Source: Chinchilla lanigera
Lineage: Eukaryota > Chordata > Mammalia > Rodentia > Chinchillidae
DNA length: 64,000 nucleotides
Assembly (NCBI RefSeq): GCF_000276665.1
Contig: NW_004955436.1
Location: 21,864,406-21,928,405 of the forward strand
Reading direction: 5' to 3'
The position numbers and the translations under genes are program-made. Shown here in pieces: positions 47,660 to 59,474 of the stretch. A model generated the notes under the pieces. That model saw only the letters and a list, made by a program, of their open reading frames with translations, ran no database searches and was not told the DNA's origin. Within the stretch, counting starts at the first letter, position 1; each line of letters begins with the position of its first letter.

Positions 47660-48071
47660 GGCGTGCAACAGCGCTCACCGCCACATGGCTCCCCATGCAC
47701 TGGGGGCCCTCCCTCCAGGGGCCTACGAGGCAGGAAGCTAGCCAGCCAGAAGACCGGTGCTCCCTGCCCGTGGCTCCCTGTGCATAGGAAGCCCTCCTTC
47801 TGGGGGCCTACAAGGCAGGGAGTGAGCCGCCGGTCCAAAGTCCGGCACTCCCCACCCAAGGCCCCCCCCTGCAGTGGGGGCCCTCCCTCCGGGAGCCTAC
47901 AGGCAAGAAGCTAGCTAGCCGGAAGACCAGCGCTCCCTGTCCGAGGCTCCCTGTGTGCCGGAAGCCCTCCTTCTGGGGACCTACAAGGCAGGGAGTGAGC
48001 TGCCGGTCCGAAGACCGGCACTCCCCACCCAAGGCTCCCCGTGCGCGTGCTGGGGGCCCTCCCTCCGGGCA
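47660..48071 (-). repeat. GC-rich tandem monomers (about 175-bp units of two ~85-bp halves)
   Basis: 'gggggccctccctcc' begins units at 47,702, 47,876 and 48,052, giving units of 174 and 176 bp and a 20-bp partial unit at the outer end; a partial unit also precedes 47,702. Inside each unit two related halves recur (one with 'agctagc' and 'agaccgg', the other with 'gggagtgagc' and 'ccggcactccccaccc'). The layout resembles promoter monomers of rodent L1 5' UTRs. Long open frames on both strands here come from the GC-rich repeats, not from genes. Confidence 0.85.
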
Positions 48072-48435
48072 TTTTCCTTTTATTCTCAGTAATGAGAACT
48101 GAGTTGTACAATCACCTCTATCTAAATACAGGCAGTAAGTATCTGACAAAAAGAGGTTATCTTAAGTTACTTTTTCAGGGTTAGCACATTGTGAAATATA
48201 TAAAATTAGGCATCTCTTTACAAGGAGGAATGCCAGAAATGACTTGAACAGGCAAGAGATAATAGCTGTGTGTATGCACAGCAATCCCAGTATCTCATTC
48301 GTTTTCTGCATAGCAGGAAGCTGATTAGCCTTGCCCAGCACATGATCATTGGGATATCCCTGCAGTGCACCTGTATGCTTATGATGATGGTAATTAAATT
48401 TCTTTGGTCCGTTTGTTTTTGCATTATCCTAAAAA

Positions 48436-50647
48436 GTTATGTATTCGCTGCTTTTGCATTGCTGGGATGAAATATTCGACATACACAACTTAAAGGAGAA
48501 AAGATTTATTTTGGCTCAGTTTCAGAGGTTTCAGCCCATGGTCAGCTGGCTCCAAAACAGAAATACAGCACCACAACAGAAGAGTGCAGTAAAGGAAAGC
48601 TGCTCAACTTGTGGCATCCAAAAAGTACAAAGAAAGAGAAGAGCCCAAGAGGAAGGAAACAGGGAGGGACCAGATACAGTCTCTGTGGTCACACTTCTGT
48701 GACACACATAGACACACCCAAAAGTTTGCTTTATTAATTTTTTAGGTGGTTCTCAAGCCACTCAAGTTGACAGTTGAGATTGACCATGACAAGTCCGCTC
48801 ACTGTCCACTTACTACCCAAATGAATCCCTTTAAACTACATTTAATCTCCAAATAGAAACAAAGTCACAATTCTACCTAATATGACATAACTATCCTGCA
48901 TATAACTGAAAATACAATAATCCCTTCCTCAAAGTCTCAACAGTTCCAGCATTGCTCAAAAGTTTAAGTTAGTCTCCTCAGAGATTCAAGGCAAATTGTT
49001 AGCTGTGAAACCCTGTAAAATCCAAAAAGCAAGTTACATGTTCCCAACATACAGTGGTACAATGACACAGAGTAAGCATTCTCATTCCAAAAAGGAAGCA
49101 TTAGGAAGGTAAAAATGAATGAAATCAAAATAAGACAGAAACCAAGCAGCACAAATATTAAATCACTCAGCTCCATGTCTGGCACAAAGGGCACCTGGTG
49201 GTAAATATGAATATCAGAGGGTTTAGATGACCACACAACTCTGGCGTTGCAAGTTCAACACTTATGGTCTCTCTCTTGGGCTAACTCTGCTCACTGACTG
49301 CAGCTTTCTTCCATAGATGTTCCATGTTCCTGACATCTACAACTTCCTGGAGTCTCCATTGCAGCTTCCACTTCACTCTCATACCTTCACGCATTGCTTC
49401 TCAAGGGCCCCAACAGGGACACCTTCCCTGTTAGACAGTGCCTGGCCTCCCAGGCTTTCCTTTGAAATCTGGGTGGAAGGCTACATGACACTACAGCTTT
49501 GGAATTCTGCATGCCTATGAAACTAGCATCATACAGATAACACCAACACTTCCAACCAGCTCAAGTTGTGGCCAGGCCCCTTGGACCATGCTGCAGTGGC
49601 CTCTGACTGCACTGATGGCTGAATGCAGAGAATCACCTGAGGCTCTCAAAGTCTTTCAAAGGAGTTTATATTTTTATACCCTTCAGACTGAGGGGTGAGG
49701 TCTAGCTAATTCCTGAATTGCCCTTTCTTATTATTCCAGTGCAAAGTATTTGGCATCTTTTTAATCTTACTAATCTCTTCACCAGCCATTCTTTTGTTAG
49801 CACCAGATTTACATGCAGTTCCTTTACAGCCAAATTTAAAGATTTTCAAATAGTCTCCCGATTCTCACTATTAATCTGGCAAAAAGTAGCTAATGGTATC
49901 CATGCCATGTCCTGAATGCTGGATTGCCTTGAAGTTCCCTTGGCCAGATCAGTTAGTTCACAATCTTTAAATTCAACTTTGTAAAGTCTTAGGACATGGA
50001 CAAAGTGCAGACAAATTCTTTGCCAGAATGAAAAATACACGGCCTTTGGTCTAATTCCAATAAAATCCCCATTCTCATCTGAAACCTCATGAGCACAGTC
50101 TTCATTGTCCTCATTCCAGTAAGCATTCTGGTCTTCAGAGCTCCCATCGGGATTATCCATCAAGCTCTGCTTACAACATTCTAGTGTATTTCTAACCTGC
50201 CTCACCAAGCTTCTCCCACAAACCAGTCTGAAAAGCTTCTGAACCACATGGTCAGGATATTGTCACACCAATGGGCCCACTCCTGGCATCAGTTTTCTAC
50301 ATTGTTCAACTTTCTACTGTCAGGACAAGATACCTGACTGTACATAACTTAAAGGAGAAAAGATTCATTATTTTGGCTCATGGTTTCAGAGACTTCAGCC
50401 CATGGTTGGCTGGCTCCAAGGCAAAAGCATTAGGGTGGAAGGGTGTGGTGGAAGAAAGCTACTCAACTCATGGCATCCAGGAAGCAGACAGTAGGTGATG
50501 AGCACCAGAGGAAAAAAGATCCAGGACCAGATAGGTTCCATAAGGCCATGAAACCAAGTTCCCTCATGGCTCATCCAGACACACCCAAAAGTTTGCTTTA
50601 CTAATCTCCTAGGTACATCTTAAGCCAATCAAGATGAACCATCACAG
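48436..50647 (-). mobile_element. Complete MaLR-type provirus (two LTRs and internal region)
   Basis: Two LTRs in the same minus orientation flank about 1.5 kb. The 3' LTR is at 48,436-48,792 and the 5' LTR at 50,292-50,647; both hold 'aacttaaaggagaaaagatt' and 'ttcagcccatggt'. Just inside the 5' LTR, TGATGCCAGGAGTGGG (50,276-50,291 read on minus) sits where the primer binding site should be and resembles MaLR leaders. Internal text such as 'aaaatccaaaaagcaagtta' recalls MaLR internal sequence. Such elements have no pol or env of their own and were mobilised by ERVL enzymes. Confidence 0.78.
49846..50247 (-). pseudogene. 133-codon open frame in the MaLR internal region
   Basis: This is an uninterrupted minus-strand frame starting just inside the 5' LTR, where a gag remnant is expected in MaLR elements. 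It has an acidic middle and no transmembrane segment or zinc knuckle that I can see. MaLR internal regions are usually considered non-coding, and this is probably a decayed gag-derived frame that is open by chance. It is not a functional protein as far as the sequence shows. Confidence 0.4.
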
Positions 50648-51039
50648 ATGAGTTCATTTCTTCACTCTCTTCAAATCCCCAGTATCTCAAGCTCCAATTC
50701 TCACTTTTAGCTGTTACTTTACTTCTCATTTGATTGAGAAAATGAGATTTATAGCAGAAATCTTCCAGAAGCACTTAGTAGGATTTTCACCTTCCTTCCC
50801 ACATCTGTGTCTATATACTCTGCCTTTGTTCTTGCTATTGTTTCTACATTCCTGTAAAAGGCCTGCTGTTTCTACTGTGTATATTAGCTGGTCCTCCTCC
50901 TACTCAAGATTATGGCTGCAGCAATTTTCACCTCCTTCCCTCTTCACCATCATTTCTTCTCTCATCACAGGATCATTCTTTTTTAAGCATAGGAGCAGGC
51001 TGTAATTTCTCCCATCTTTAAAAATATTGTTCCAATAAT

Positions 51040-51445
51040 TATACCATTTTCCTGGTACTCTTGAAAACTGACAGAACTTTTATAGTTAGTTTCAATTTTT
51101 CTCCTTTCTCTTTTTCTCTTAAACTTACTCCAATCTATTACCCTTACGATGCCATCAAAACTGCTCACCCAGGCCACCACTGATGTCCACACTGATAAGT
51201 CCACATTGTTAAATCTCTAGGCTTCATCTCATCAGCACTGTCAAAAGAATTTGACATTGTTGACAGCTAGTTCTTCTCTAAAATCTTGTCTTTACTTGGC
51301 TTCCAGGACACTCTCTTCTCCAGAATTTTTCTCACTTTAGTGGCTGCTCCTTCTCAGACTTCTTTGTTGCTTCTTCTTTTGTTCCCTCTCTACAGGAAGT
51401 GCACCAAGGCTCAGCCCTTATTTGCTTTCAATCCCTTGGTGATAT
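51040..51445 (+). mobile_element. L2 LINE fragment, coding part
   Basis: 'caggccaccactgatgtcca', 'aaagaatttgacattgttga', 'acttggcttccaggacactc' and 'gctgctccttctcagacttc' occur in the order of the L2 reverse transcriptase region. It is heavily mutated. Confidence 0.65.
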
Positions 51446-52378
51446 ATCAGTTTATTTAACTTAGCTGTGGAGGTTCAAGGGCATACTGCTGGCGTCATCT
51501 CAGCTCAGGTGAGTGATGGAGACCACTATGAAGCAGACCTGAGCAGGATTTAAATTAATCAATTGGCTTTTCATGCTCACTTGTGAATCTGTCCAAGGCC
51601 TAGGGTCCCTATCTGGAAATGGTGGACTGATAGTAAGTGAAACTGTGAGTCACTAATCCCTACTATAACCTGTAGTGGTGGATGAAGCCAGAAAGCCTCA
51701 AAGGATAAGACAAAATCACAGCCAAGGACACCTGGATCAGATATCAACTAGATAAATACTATAGCCTCAGGCATCTCATTCTTCAGTGGATTAACTTAAT
51801 ACCTTACTTAGAGAAGTCCTTGAGTGGTTCTACCCTTCTTGAGTATTCCCCTCCCTTCTTCTGATAACCAGATAAATATGGACAATCCAAAGAAGGTCTT
51901 GGTCTTAGCCTGAGAGAATTAAGAATTATGTGAGAGGGCTTTGATCCTCCTGGAGCCCTGAAATCATTCCTTTGTCTCTTTTTATTTATTTTCACCGTGC
52001 GCTCATTCAGGAGGCTGTGGACCTGATCAGCTCACAATAACTAGGGATATTACTAACACCATAAGTGAGGACACTTTCAGCTGTATCATGACATGGTCAT
52101 GGTGGCAGTGGTGGCAACATAGGTGGGAGCTATTATGTCACCAAAGGGGAAGTCAGAGAGAGGCTGGGTAGAGCCTGGCCTGGCTTTTGTAACAATCTCC
52201 CCAAGGCAAGAACTAATCAGGGTCCCTGGAATACTTTTATCCCTTTCCCAGGTACCCTCTAGTTGACCTAAGGACTTTCCACTGAGTCCCACCCTTAAGG
52301 ACTCCACCACCTCCCAATACCACCTCCCTAGGAACCATGCTTCCAGAACATGAGCTTTTTGGGGACAAACAAAACCAC
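51446..52378. other. Unassigned sequence separating two L2 parts
   Basis: About 0.9 kb sits between an L2 coding piece and the L2 3' piece. It may be an inserted LTR or other element, but I see no termini that prove it. Confidence 0.4.
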
Positions 52379-52885
52379 TGCACTCAGCAAATCCTGTTGG
52401 CTCATCCTCAGGATCATATCTAGAATCTGACCATCACTCTCTATCTCCACAAAATAGTGGTACAACCCACACCACTTTATTCCTGGATTCTTACAAAAGC
52501 CTTTTAACTGGTCAGGATTTTACCTTGTGTCTTTAAGTGTCTTTCTCCATACAACAGAATGAACCTTCTGAAATAAGAATAGGCTCAAACTGTTCCTCTG
52601 TTCAAAACCCTCATGGCTTCTATGCTTACTCACAATAAAACTAAAAGTTCTCACTTAAAAACAGAACTTGCAACTTCCCACAAAGCTTTATACATTCTTC
52701 ATCTTCACCTGTCACCCCAATTGGAAAGAGTTTGCTCTCTTAAGTTGTCATTTGTTACCATGTTCCCTTTACTTTACCCACATTGACTTCCTCATTGGCT
52801 GTCAGTCACCCCATCCTTGTTACTTTGGGCTCTGCTCTTTAATAGTACCAGTTACCAAGGCAGGAATGTGACACAAGAAGACACA
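52379..52885 (+). mobile_element. L2 LINE 3' fragment
   Basis: 'cagcaaatcctgttggctca', 'catatctagaatctgaccat', 'ctctgttcaaaaccctcatg' and 'aagctttatacattcttcat' match in order the 3' part of L2. Confidence 0.7.
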
Positions 52886-53630
52886 ATGCTATTTCCAATG
52901 AACTGGAAGAGACTACCATCTGGCCATTTGGGGCTTTTCATACTACTCAATCACAGAGAGGGATAAAAGTAGGTTACTATGTTGACTGAAGCTGTGTTTA
53001 TCATGATCATCAAGAGGATATGAACAATGGGGAAAGAGAAAAATTTGTCCAAATTCAGGAGATGGTTGGGCTATGGAACACTAATTACATAGTAATAGTA
53101 AAAATTCAAGGAAGATCATGCAACATTTTACATGCAGGACTATCAAGGAATGTTGGTTTGGCTCACTTCAGAAAGTGACGAATTCTGGTCAGTTGAGATG
53201 TTCATAAAGGACCAAAAGAATAAAAGACAGTGGTGAAAATAAGTTTAAAACTTTAACTACATATTTATCAGTAATGACCAACAATTTTTCTTACTCTCTT
53301 TATCATATATATATTATATATGAATATAAAACTATGTGTTAATCACTTTCCTAGTTTCTCTTCCATTTCTTTCCTACTACACCATATAAGTTGTCTTAGT
53401 ATATTTAAATAAATAATTTAACCTCTAGATTGCTTGATATCAAGTAGACCTAGGGTAAGGAAGGAGATGAAAAAGAATTAAGACATGTTATGTACCAACT
53501 CCACTCAAGGAATGTAATTATCATGTACTGCAAACAGGTATTAAAAAGTAAAAACAATAACTACAACAGCAGTGATGCAGCCGAGGGCAGAATCTCCAGT
53601 ATTCTATTTGAATTTGAGCCACCAGAGCTG
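52886..53630. other. No recognisable feature
   Basis: AT-rich with an (AT)n stretch at about 53,305-53,330. No coding signal. Confidence 0.4.
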
Positions 53631-53980
53631 TTGTAGTTTAGGGTTTGGCAAGGAGAAACAATACACTATAGGATAGTTAATAATGAGATTATTTTTTAAT
53701 AGTCACCCAAAGAGTCATATACAAAAAGAGTGCCAGAGATCTGTCCACACACTGAAGACCAAAGAATCCAGCTGAGGACCTAGATCCCATGGTAATGTCC
53801 TGCATGAGTCCAGCTGAAGACCTAGAGCCCATAACAATGCCCCTGACGAGTCCAACTAGGAGGCCAAGAGCCCACGACAATGCCTCATGCAAGCCTATTT
53901 CACAGATCTGTGCTGGGAAGGCAGAAAGATCAGTGGTGGAAGCTGAAAAGTCTGTGCCAGCAGGATGAAGGACCTGTGCT
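53631..53980 (-). mobile_element. Partial ERVL-type (MLT2-like) LTR
   Basis: 'gtttagggtttggcaaggag' followed by 'aaacaatacactatagg', then repeated 'gagtccagctgaagacctag' units, resembles the reversed 3' half of the LTR at 55.8 kb. It is cut off before its other end. Confidence 0.5.
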
Positions 53981-53999
53981 AGTGGGCAGAGGGATCTGA

Positions 54000-54536
54000 A
54001 CTGGAGTAAGGAAGCAATGCTCAAAGTAACAACCACAGTTCCCCCACCAAAGTACCACAGCCATCCTCAGCAACAGTAAGGTCCCGAGCTCCTCCAATGG
54101 GCAACATGCTTCTCCAGGAGACTGGCAGTGCAACATCTTCCCCTCCAGAGCCAGGAAGCAAGTCTCAAAGTGAGGACCAGAGCTCTCCCATAGCCATTCT
54201 CAGCGACAGTGAGGTCCCAAGCTCCTCCTCTGACAAGAACAGACAAAAGCCAGCATGACAAGGTCCTCCAGCAGAATAACCCAAGAGAACCAGCAGCTCC
54301 TTACAGCGTGTAACAGCACCCAGCAGTGTCTAACTTCTTCCTCTCCATTTCTGCCTCTTATGCTGCTGGCAACAATCCTCAGGTGGGCCTCCCACACCCA
54401 GTACCATGCTGGTTCAGTTCAGCTGGGTGTTACAAGCTGACCACCATCACAGTTGTGAACTAAATAAACCTCTTTCTTCACAAGTATCCTGTGTCAGGTA
54501 TTTCATTATAGTAACAAACACTGTCTAAGACACCAT
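54000..54536 (+). mobile_element. MaLR-type LTR, plus orientation
   Basis: The right end reads 'gtgaactaaataaacctctt', 'tcaggtatttcattatagta' and 'acaaacactgtctaagacac', the polyadenylation region and end of a MaLR LTR. Upstream, 'caacagtaaggtcccgagct' (54,071) and 'cgacagtgaggtcccaagct' (54,204) form a direct repeat about 133 bp apart. Confidence 0.65.
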
Positions 54537-54639
54537 AAAACGTGAAACATTGACATCTGTCTTTCAGTATGATGCTCCCATACTCCTTTCTCCTTCACCT
54601 GAAATATAAACTATCATAAATTTTGGTTGATCCTTTTTA

Positions 54640-55480
54640 TTTTTTTAAATATAGTATTTTATAATCTTAATAAGCATACTATTTTATTTTGGTTTCTTGT
54701 AACTTTATAAAATTGTGATCCTTTTCCATGTAATTTTTTGGGGTTAACATTACTCTTAATTTTGTGTTGATATGAATTCTCCAGATTTTCGCATGTAGCT
54801 GGAGTACATCTGTTTAAGCTATCTGTTTTCCTGTGAAGAATGATTTGCTATTACGAACAGTGCTGTGTGGACATTCTTTTGCAATATTTGTCTTTAGATG
54901 TATGAGTTCAAGAGTTTGGGATGGAGGCAGGTAATTTAGGAGTAGAATTGTTGGGTCATAGGGTACATTAATGTACAAATTTACCAGACAATGTCAAACA
55001 AGATAATGTTTTCCAGTGGCTGTGTCAGTTTACACTCCCACTAGAAATGTATATGCTATGCTTTTGAACTATATTGCCCTCAGTATTAGTACTGTCAAAC
55101 TTCTTGGGGCTATGGATTTAGCTCAGTGGCACAGCGCCTGCCTGGCAAGCACAAGGTTATGAGTTCAATTCCTGGTACCAGAAAAAAAAAAAAAAAAAAA
55201 AAAACTTCTTAACATTTTCCATTGGAGTAGATATAAGATGTTATCACCTAGTCATTACTTTCTTATTTAATGAGGTTGGACATCTTAACAGATGTTTATT
55301 GGAATAATGCATTACCTTTCCCATGGTATTTCTGTTTATGTCTTCTGCCCATTTTTCTCTTATCCTTTTCATACTGATTTGTCAAAATTCTTTGCATACG
55401 CATGATATTTATTTTATTGGTTCTTTATGTTGTCAAGACCTTTGTTCAGTTGAAAAATAGTCATGTCATATTTTTTTAGT
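54640..55480 (-). mobile_element. Ancient L1-type fragment, interrupted by an ID SINE
   Basis: 'tgctattacgaacagtgctg', 'tagaattgttgggtcatagg', 'agtttacactcccactagaa' and 'ttatgtcttctgcccatttt' are antisense L1M-like text in the normal order. Confidence 0.65.
55106..55201 (+). mobile_element. ID-type SINE with target-site duplication
   Basis: The body 'ggggctatggatttagctca' to 'attcctggtaccag' is followed by a run of A. AAACTTCTT at 55,097-55,105 and 55,202-55,210 flanks it. Confidence 0.94.
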
Positions 55481-55833
55481 GAGTTTTGACAAGAAGTCCA
55501 TTTTAATGTAGTAATACTTGTCAACCTTTCTCTTTTGTAGTTGTTTTTATCTTAAGTAATGCTCCTTTATTTTAAAATCATAAATTAATATTTTGATGCT
55601 TTAAAGAATTCTTTTGAAATTTAAGCCTGATCCATCTGGATAGATCTGTGTTTGATTTTAAATATTCCTACTGAATCATCCCAATGGCTTGTATCCATCA
55701 TTACTTTTTCATTGTGTAGATGACAAAACAAGACTCAGAAATGGTAAGAAACTTTGGTCCATATAGCTGGCAAGCAATGAATCCTATCTAGAAAATCTCC
55801 TGAATTCTTAAGTTCATCTTTTATATGAACTTT

Positions 55834-56312
55834 TGTATCAGTCAAGGTTTTACTAGAGAAACAGATATAACACAAGATAAACAAATGTATAAGAAATTAC
55901 AAGATTGGCTTACGACAGTCAGCCAAAGAGTTGTATGAGGAAGCGTGCCGAGGGTCTCTGCACACTGAAGACTGAAGGAATCAGTCCAGGGTCTGGAATT
56001 CACTGCAGGGTTCCGTGCAAGCCTGTATCAGAAGGCTGATGTGTCTGTGACAGAAGGCTGAATGATCCAAGGCAGAAGCTGAAAAGTCTGCACTAGAAGT
56101 CAGGAGATGATGTCCCAGCTGAAGGTGAAGACTGGAGTCCTCCGAAGCATGGAAGCCCCTCTGTTCTTCTTCGTTTCCCTTTTATATCATCTAGGTGATG
56201 ATCCACCCTGGGTGGCCCTTCTACACCACAGGGTGTGGAATTGCTGAGCCAATTGCTGGGCCAAGTTAAGTTCTAAGCTTCTCAAATTGACATAATCAGC
56301 CAACCACTATAC
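55834..56312 (-). mobile_element. ERVL-type (MLT2-like) solitary LTR
   Basis: The plus strand begins 'tgtatcagtcaaggttttac' and 'tagagaaacagatataac' and ends near 'tcaaattgacataatcagcc'. These are the reversed ends of an MLT2-type LTR. Interior repeats of 'agaaggctga' fit the family. Confidence 0.72.
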
Positions 56313-56767
56313 CTTTCATGCTTCAGGAAGGTGAGTTCCCCCAGTGGAAAGTGGCATCACTATCTTTCCAACATAAGAGTAAAACAAAACAAAACAAAAC
56401 AAAAAACATAGTTTGGCTCTCTTCAAGACCGAACCTTTTTTATAACCCTATTGTATTTGCAAAAAGCAAAAACTTATGAAATAGTTTTTTATTGGTATTA
56501 ATTTCATTCCCATTGTATTGATATCATTCTCAAACAGTTAGATGGAGAGCACTGCAAAGTGTAGAAAGGAACCATGTCCTTGCTATATTCTACACCTGTC
56601 TTATACTGTTTTTCAACTTCAAGATGCATATGTTCTTTGGCTTAGCTTCTAAGGATAGTTAAAACTCTGAAGTTTAACTGTTCATGGACTATTGGCATAC
56701 ATCTTTTATGTCATTCATGTCTTTTTTTCTATTGGGTATCTGTTCTTGGCATTACTTTCCCCAGAGG
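56313..56767. other. No recognisable feature
   Basis: Contains a (CAAAA)n stretch at about 56,385-56,405 without an attached SINE body. Confidence 0.4.
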
Positions 56768-56782
56768 CATTATTTCCTATTT

Positions 56783-56909
56783 GTTTATTTGTTTTTGAGT
56801 CAAGTTCTCACTAAATTGCTAAATTGCCCAGGCTGGCTTCCTCCCGTGATCGTTCTGCTTCAGACTCCCAGAGTGCTGGGTTTAGAGGCATGTACTACCA
56901 TGCCCGGCT
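56783..56909 (-). mobile_element. B1-type SINE with perfect target-site duplication
   Basis: 'tttttgagtcaagttctcac', 'gcccaggctggcttcctccc' and 'gcatgtactaccatgcccgg' are the reverse complement of a 7SL-derived SINE. CATTATTTCCTATTT is unaltered at 56,768-56,782 and 56,910-56,924. Confidence 0.93.
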
Positions 56910-56924
56910 CATTATTTCCTATTT

Positions 56925-59456
56925 ACTGTGATTATTTCAATTCAAAAATATAATTGGTACAAAAGAGCTGTCATCCCCTGCTTTACTTTCACAAGAAGTA
57001 AAATTTTGAGAGAGATAAAGGAGGAGAGAGAGAGCAATTTTAGCATACATACTTGAAAATTATATACATAATTATTCCTGAGTTCTTCTTGTACACATAG
57101 ATCGCTTGAAAAAGCTTTCCCCAGAGAAAATAGCTTTAACTCCAGAAAGAATTTAAAAATAGACTTAGAAATCTACATCCGCAGAATGAGAATTATCTTT
57201 TTCTGATTACCAATTTTGGGTATTCGTATTCTTATGAAAGAAAATGCATTGTTGCATGCTAAGTAATTACTGGGCCAGCTGAAATCCCCCTTCAAGGTAA
57301 AGTCAAAACTTTTTGAGTCATAGAAAAAATTAAGAACTTAATTTGAGAGCACTGTGTAGTAACACTAGGCTATTTATGGTATTGACTTTTTAACACTGTA
57401 TTTCATAGCAGGGTTTCAGGCTTCAGTGTCCTAAGTGTTCCATTTTGCTTCTCCAGAAGGTTCTGAGGCCCTGCAGTCTTCACAAGGACCCTCGGATGGA
57501 TGACTCTGTGTCTTCCGTCTCCCAGCTCGTCTCAGCAGTTTGGCTGGTCCAGCACACTGTAGGATGCATAAAGGGTGAAAGTGAATGCCAGAGCCCACAG
57601 GGCACTGGTGCAAGGGTGGCAGCCTAACCACACCTTTGCCTTTGGAAAACAGCCACAAATAGGTGCTATCTTAAAATATTAGGACCAACATTATACTTTC
57701 AATAAATGCATAACATAAACATATATTTCGGGAGCTCTTTCATGCAAACAACTCCATAAAGTGCGCTTGAGGGTAAGATTAAATTTATGTCTTGTGAACT
57801 AATTATATGGACATAGTGTTTTCAGTACCCTCCTCTTTCTGTTCCCCTTCATTATAAAGTTTTATTTACCTGAAAATCTACTTAAGTTTATTACATGTGC
57901 TGTAGTAAAAAAAAAAAAATGCCAGAGATGTTTTAAAGTGTCTGACAGGAATATTTCCATAGACAGAGTCAAACATTCTGCTATTTCTTATTATTGAGAG
58001 GTTAAGATAATGCAAGTTGGTAGAAAAAACGGAGAACTTGAAAAATTATCAACTTTCCTTCATCACCATCTTAATGGTATCAGGTTATAAGCTGTTGATA
58101 ATAATTACATTATCTTTTTTATGCAATAAAAATTAATGTACCCCAGACTGATGAGTTTTTTACTACTTGCTCTTAATAATACTCCCAAGAATATAATTTC
58201 AGTTGTTAAATAGGAAAATCAGATTGGTCTTTAAGTAAAATATACTGATAAATATCTAGAAATTTAAGTGATAACTTTTTTTGTCTTGCTGCCTCTCCTC
58301 CCACACCCTCCCTAACTGGGAAAAGAAAAGAACAACACAGTGTAAGACTCGAATTAACTGAAACATTGCTTCAATTTCATTATACTCAATAATATAATAT
58401 GAAGGTAAAAGTTCAGCCAATAATGTAATTGGTGATAACTTGGGTTTCTATGCTTACATTGAGACTGTGAGTGTAATGCAAACAAAAACATTTACAGACA
58501 GAAAAATTCAGAGAACCAATGAGAAAAGACCATTTGTTACATTTTTAATCAGTAAAAGTGATAAAGCAGGGTGTACCTTACCCAAACCATAAATTCTGTA
58601 TAAAATCAACCAGCCATTGATTGACTTTGCAAGATTCAAAACCAGGATCCTTAATCATTTCTTAAAATAATGTCTGCAAATCTATATTTGTTAGAAGTCA
58701 ATGTGAGGACATTTCAAATCAAACTTTACTTACAAACAGCTGTATGTTTCCATTCATCTTTATTACATCTGAAAAATTTTATTTTAACTTAAAACTAAAA
58801 GGTTTCACATAAATATTATCATCCATTTGACTTTATGCAAATATACATGTACGTTTTGGAACTTAGGGTGCCTATACTAAATGGTCAATGGAATTCCATT
58901 GCTATCATAAATGTAAATATCTCTTTAATCTGCTGTTCCTCTATACATTAATTCTTATATTTTAATTTCTTTGTAGTATCTATGTATTTTTATGCTTCAT
59001 ATATAGACATGAATATTACTGAACACAAAATGAAAAAACTGTGCTGCATAAGATCTCTCTAAAAAATAAAATTCCTTCAGCACTTCAGCAAAGAACACAG
59101 AAATACATATTCAGTTTAATGATCTAGCAATATACTAAGGAGATGATCTAATTTCCAAAAGCAAACAGCAGAATTTAGCATATTGTGCTGCTTTTATACT
59201 AGGATATCAAATTTATACAGTGGCCCTATCAATACATAAGAAAGTAGATTAATAACAATGAAATGTTTAAAACTCATTTGCTTAGTGGTTTTTAAATTAT
59301 CAGCATTAGTGAAACCACAAATTCAAAATATCTGGGCACGTACCAAGAATGTGTGTAGTTATGCAAATTTTCATATAACTCATCAATTTATGTGATTGAT
59401 CACCAGTGATATTTAAATCAACCTAAACTTTCCAGCCTTGTGGAAAACGATTTTTT
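56925..59456. other. 2.5 kb without recognisable repeats
   Basis: Strongly AT-rich and free of SINEs and LTRs. The two overlapping opposite-strand frames at 57,431-57,658 are short and unrecognised. It lies directly upstream of the CpG island and could include regulatory DNA, which is inference. Confidence 0.4.
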
Positions 59457-59474
59457 TATGCTTTCTACATTTAT

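Larger units (their letters stand above)
46484..48071 (-). mobile_element. Composite retroelement with GC-rich monomers and its own target-site duplication
   Basis: On the minus strand the order is: GC-rich tandem monomers (48,071 to about 47,660); a middle of about 550 bp with moderate GC and broken open frames; a 3' part (about 47,100 to 46,500) holding about three degenerate copies of a 'ggtaggaaattatcaatgg' unit; then an AAAATAAAA signal and an A-rich tail at 46,484. TTTTCCTCTTATTCT (46,469-46,483) and TTTTCCTTTTATTCT (48,072-48,086) flank it, a 15-bp duplication with one mismatch. This shows the whole 1.6 kb went in as one L1-type retrotransposition. An ID SINE is nested inside. Without that SINE the element is about 1.46 kb. 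The open frames at 47,113-47,379 and 47,343-47,603 (minus) match no family I know. It may be an internally deleted L1 (5' UTR joined to 3' UTR) or an SVA-like non-autonomous element. Confidence 0.8.

Noticed and set aside
47530..48149. Overlapping open frames of 66-113 codons in the GC-rich monomers
   Set aside because: They repeat with the monomers, occur on both strands, and follow repeat structure, not codon structure.
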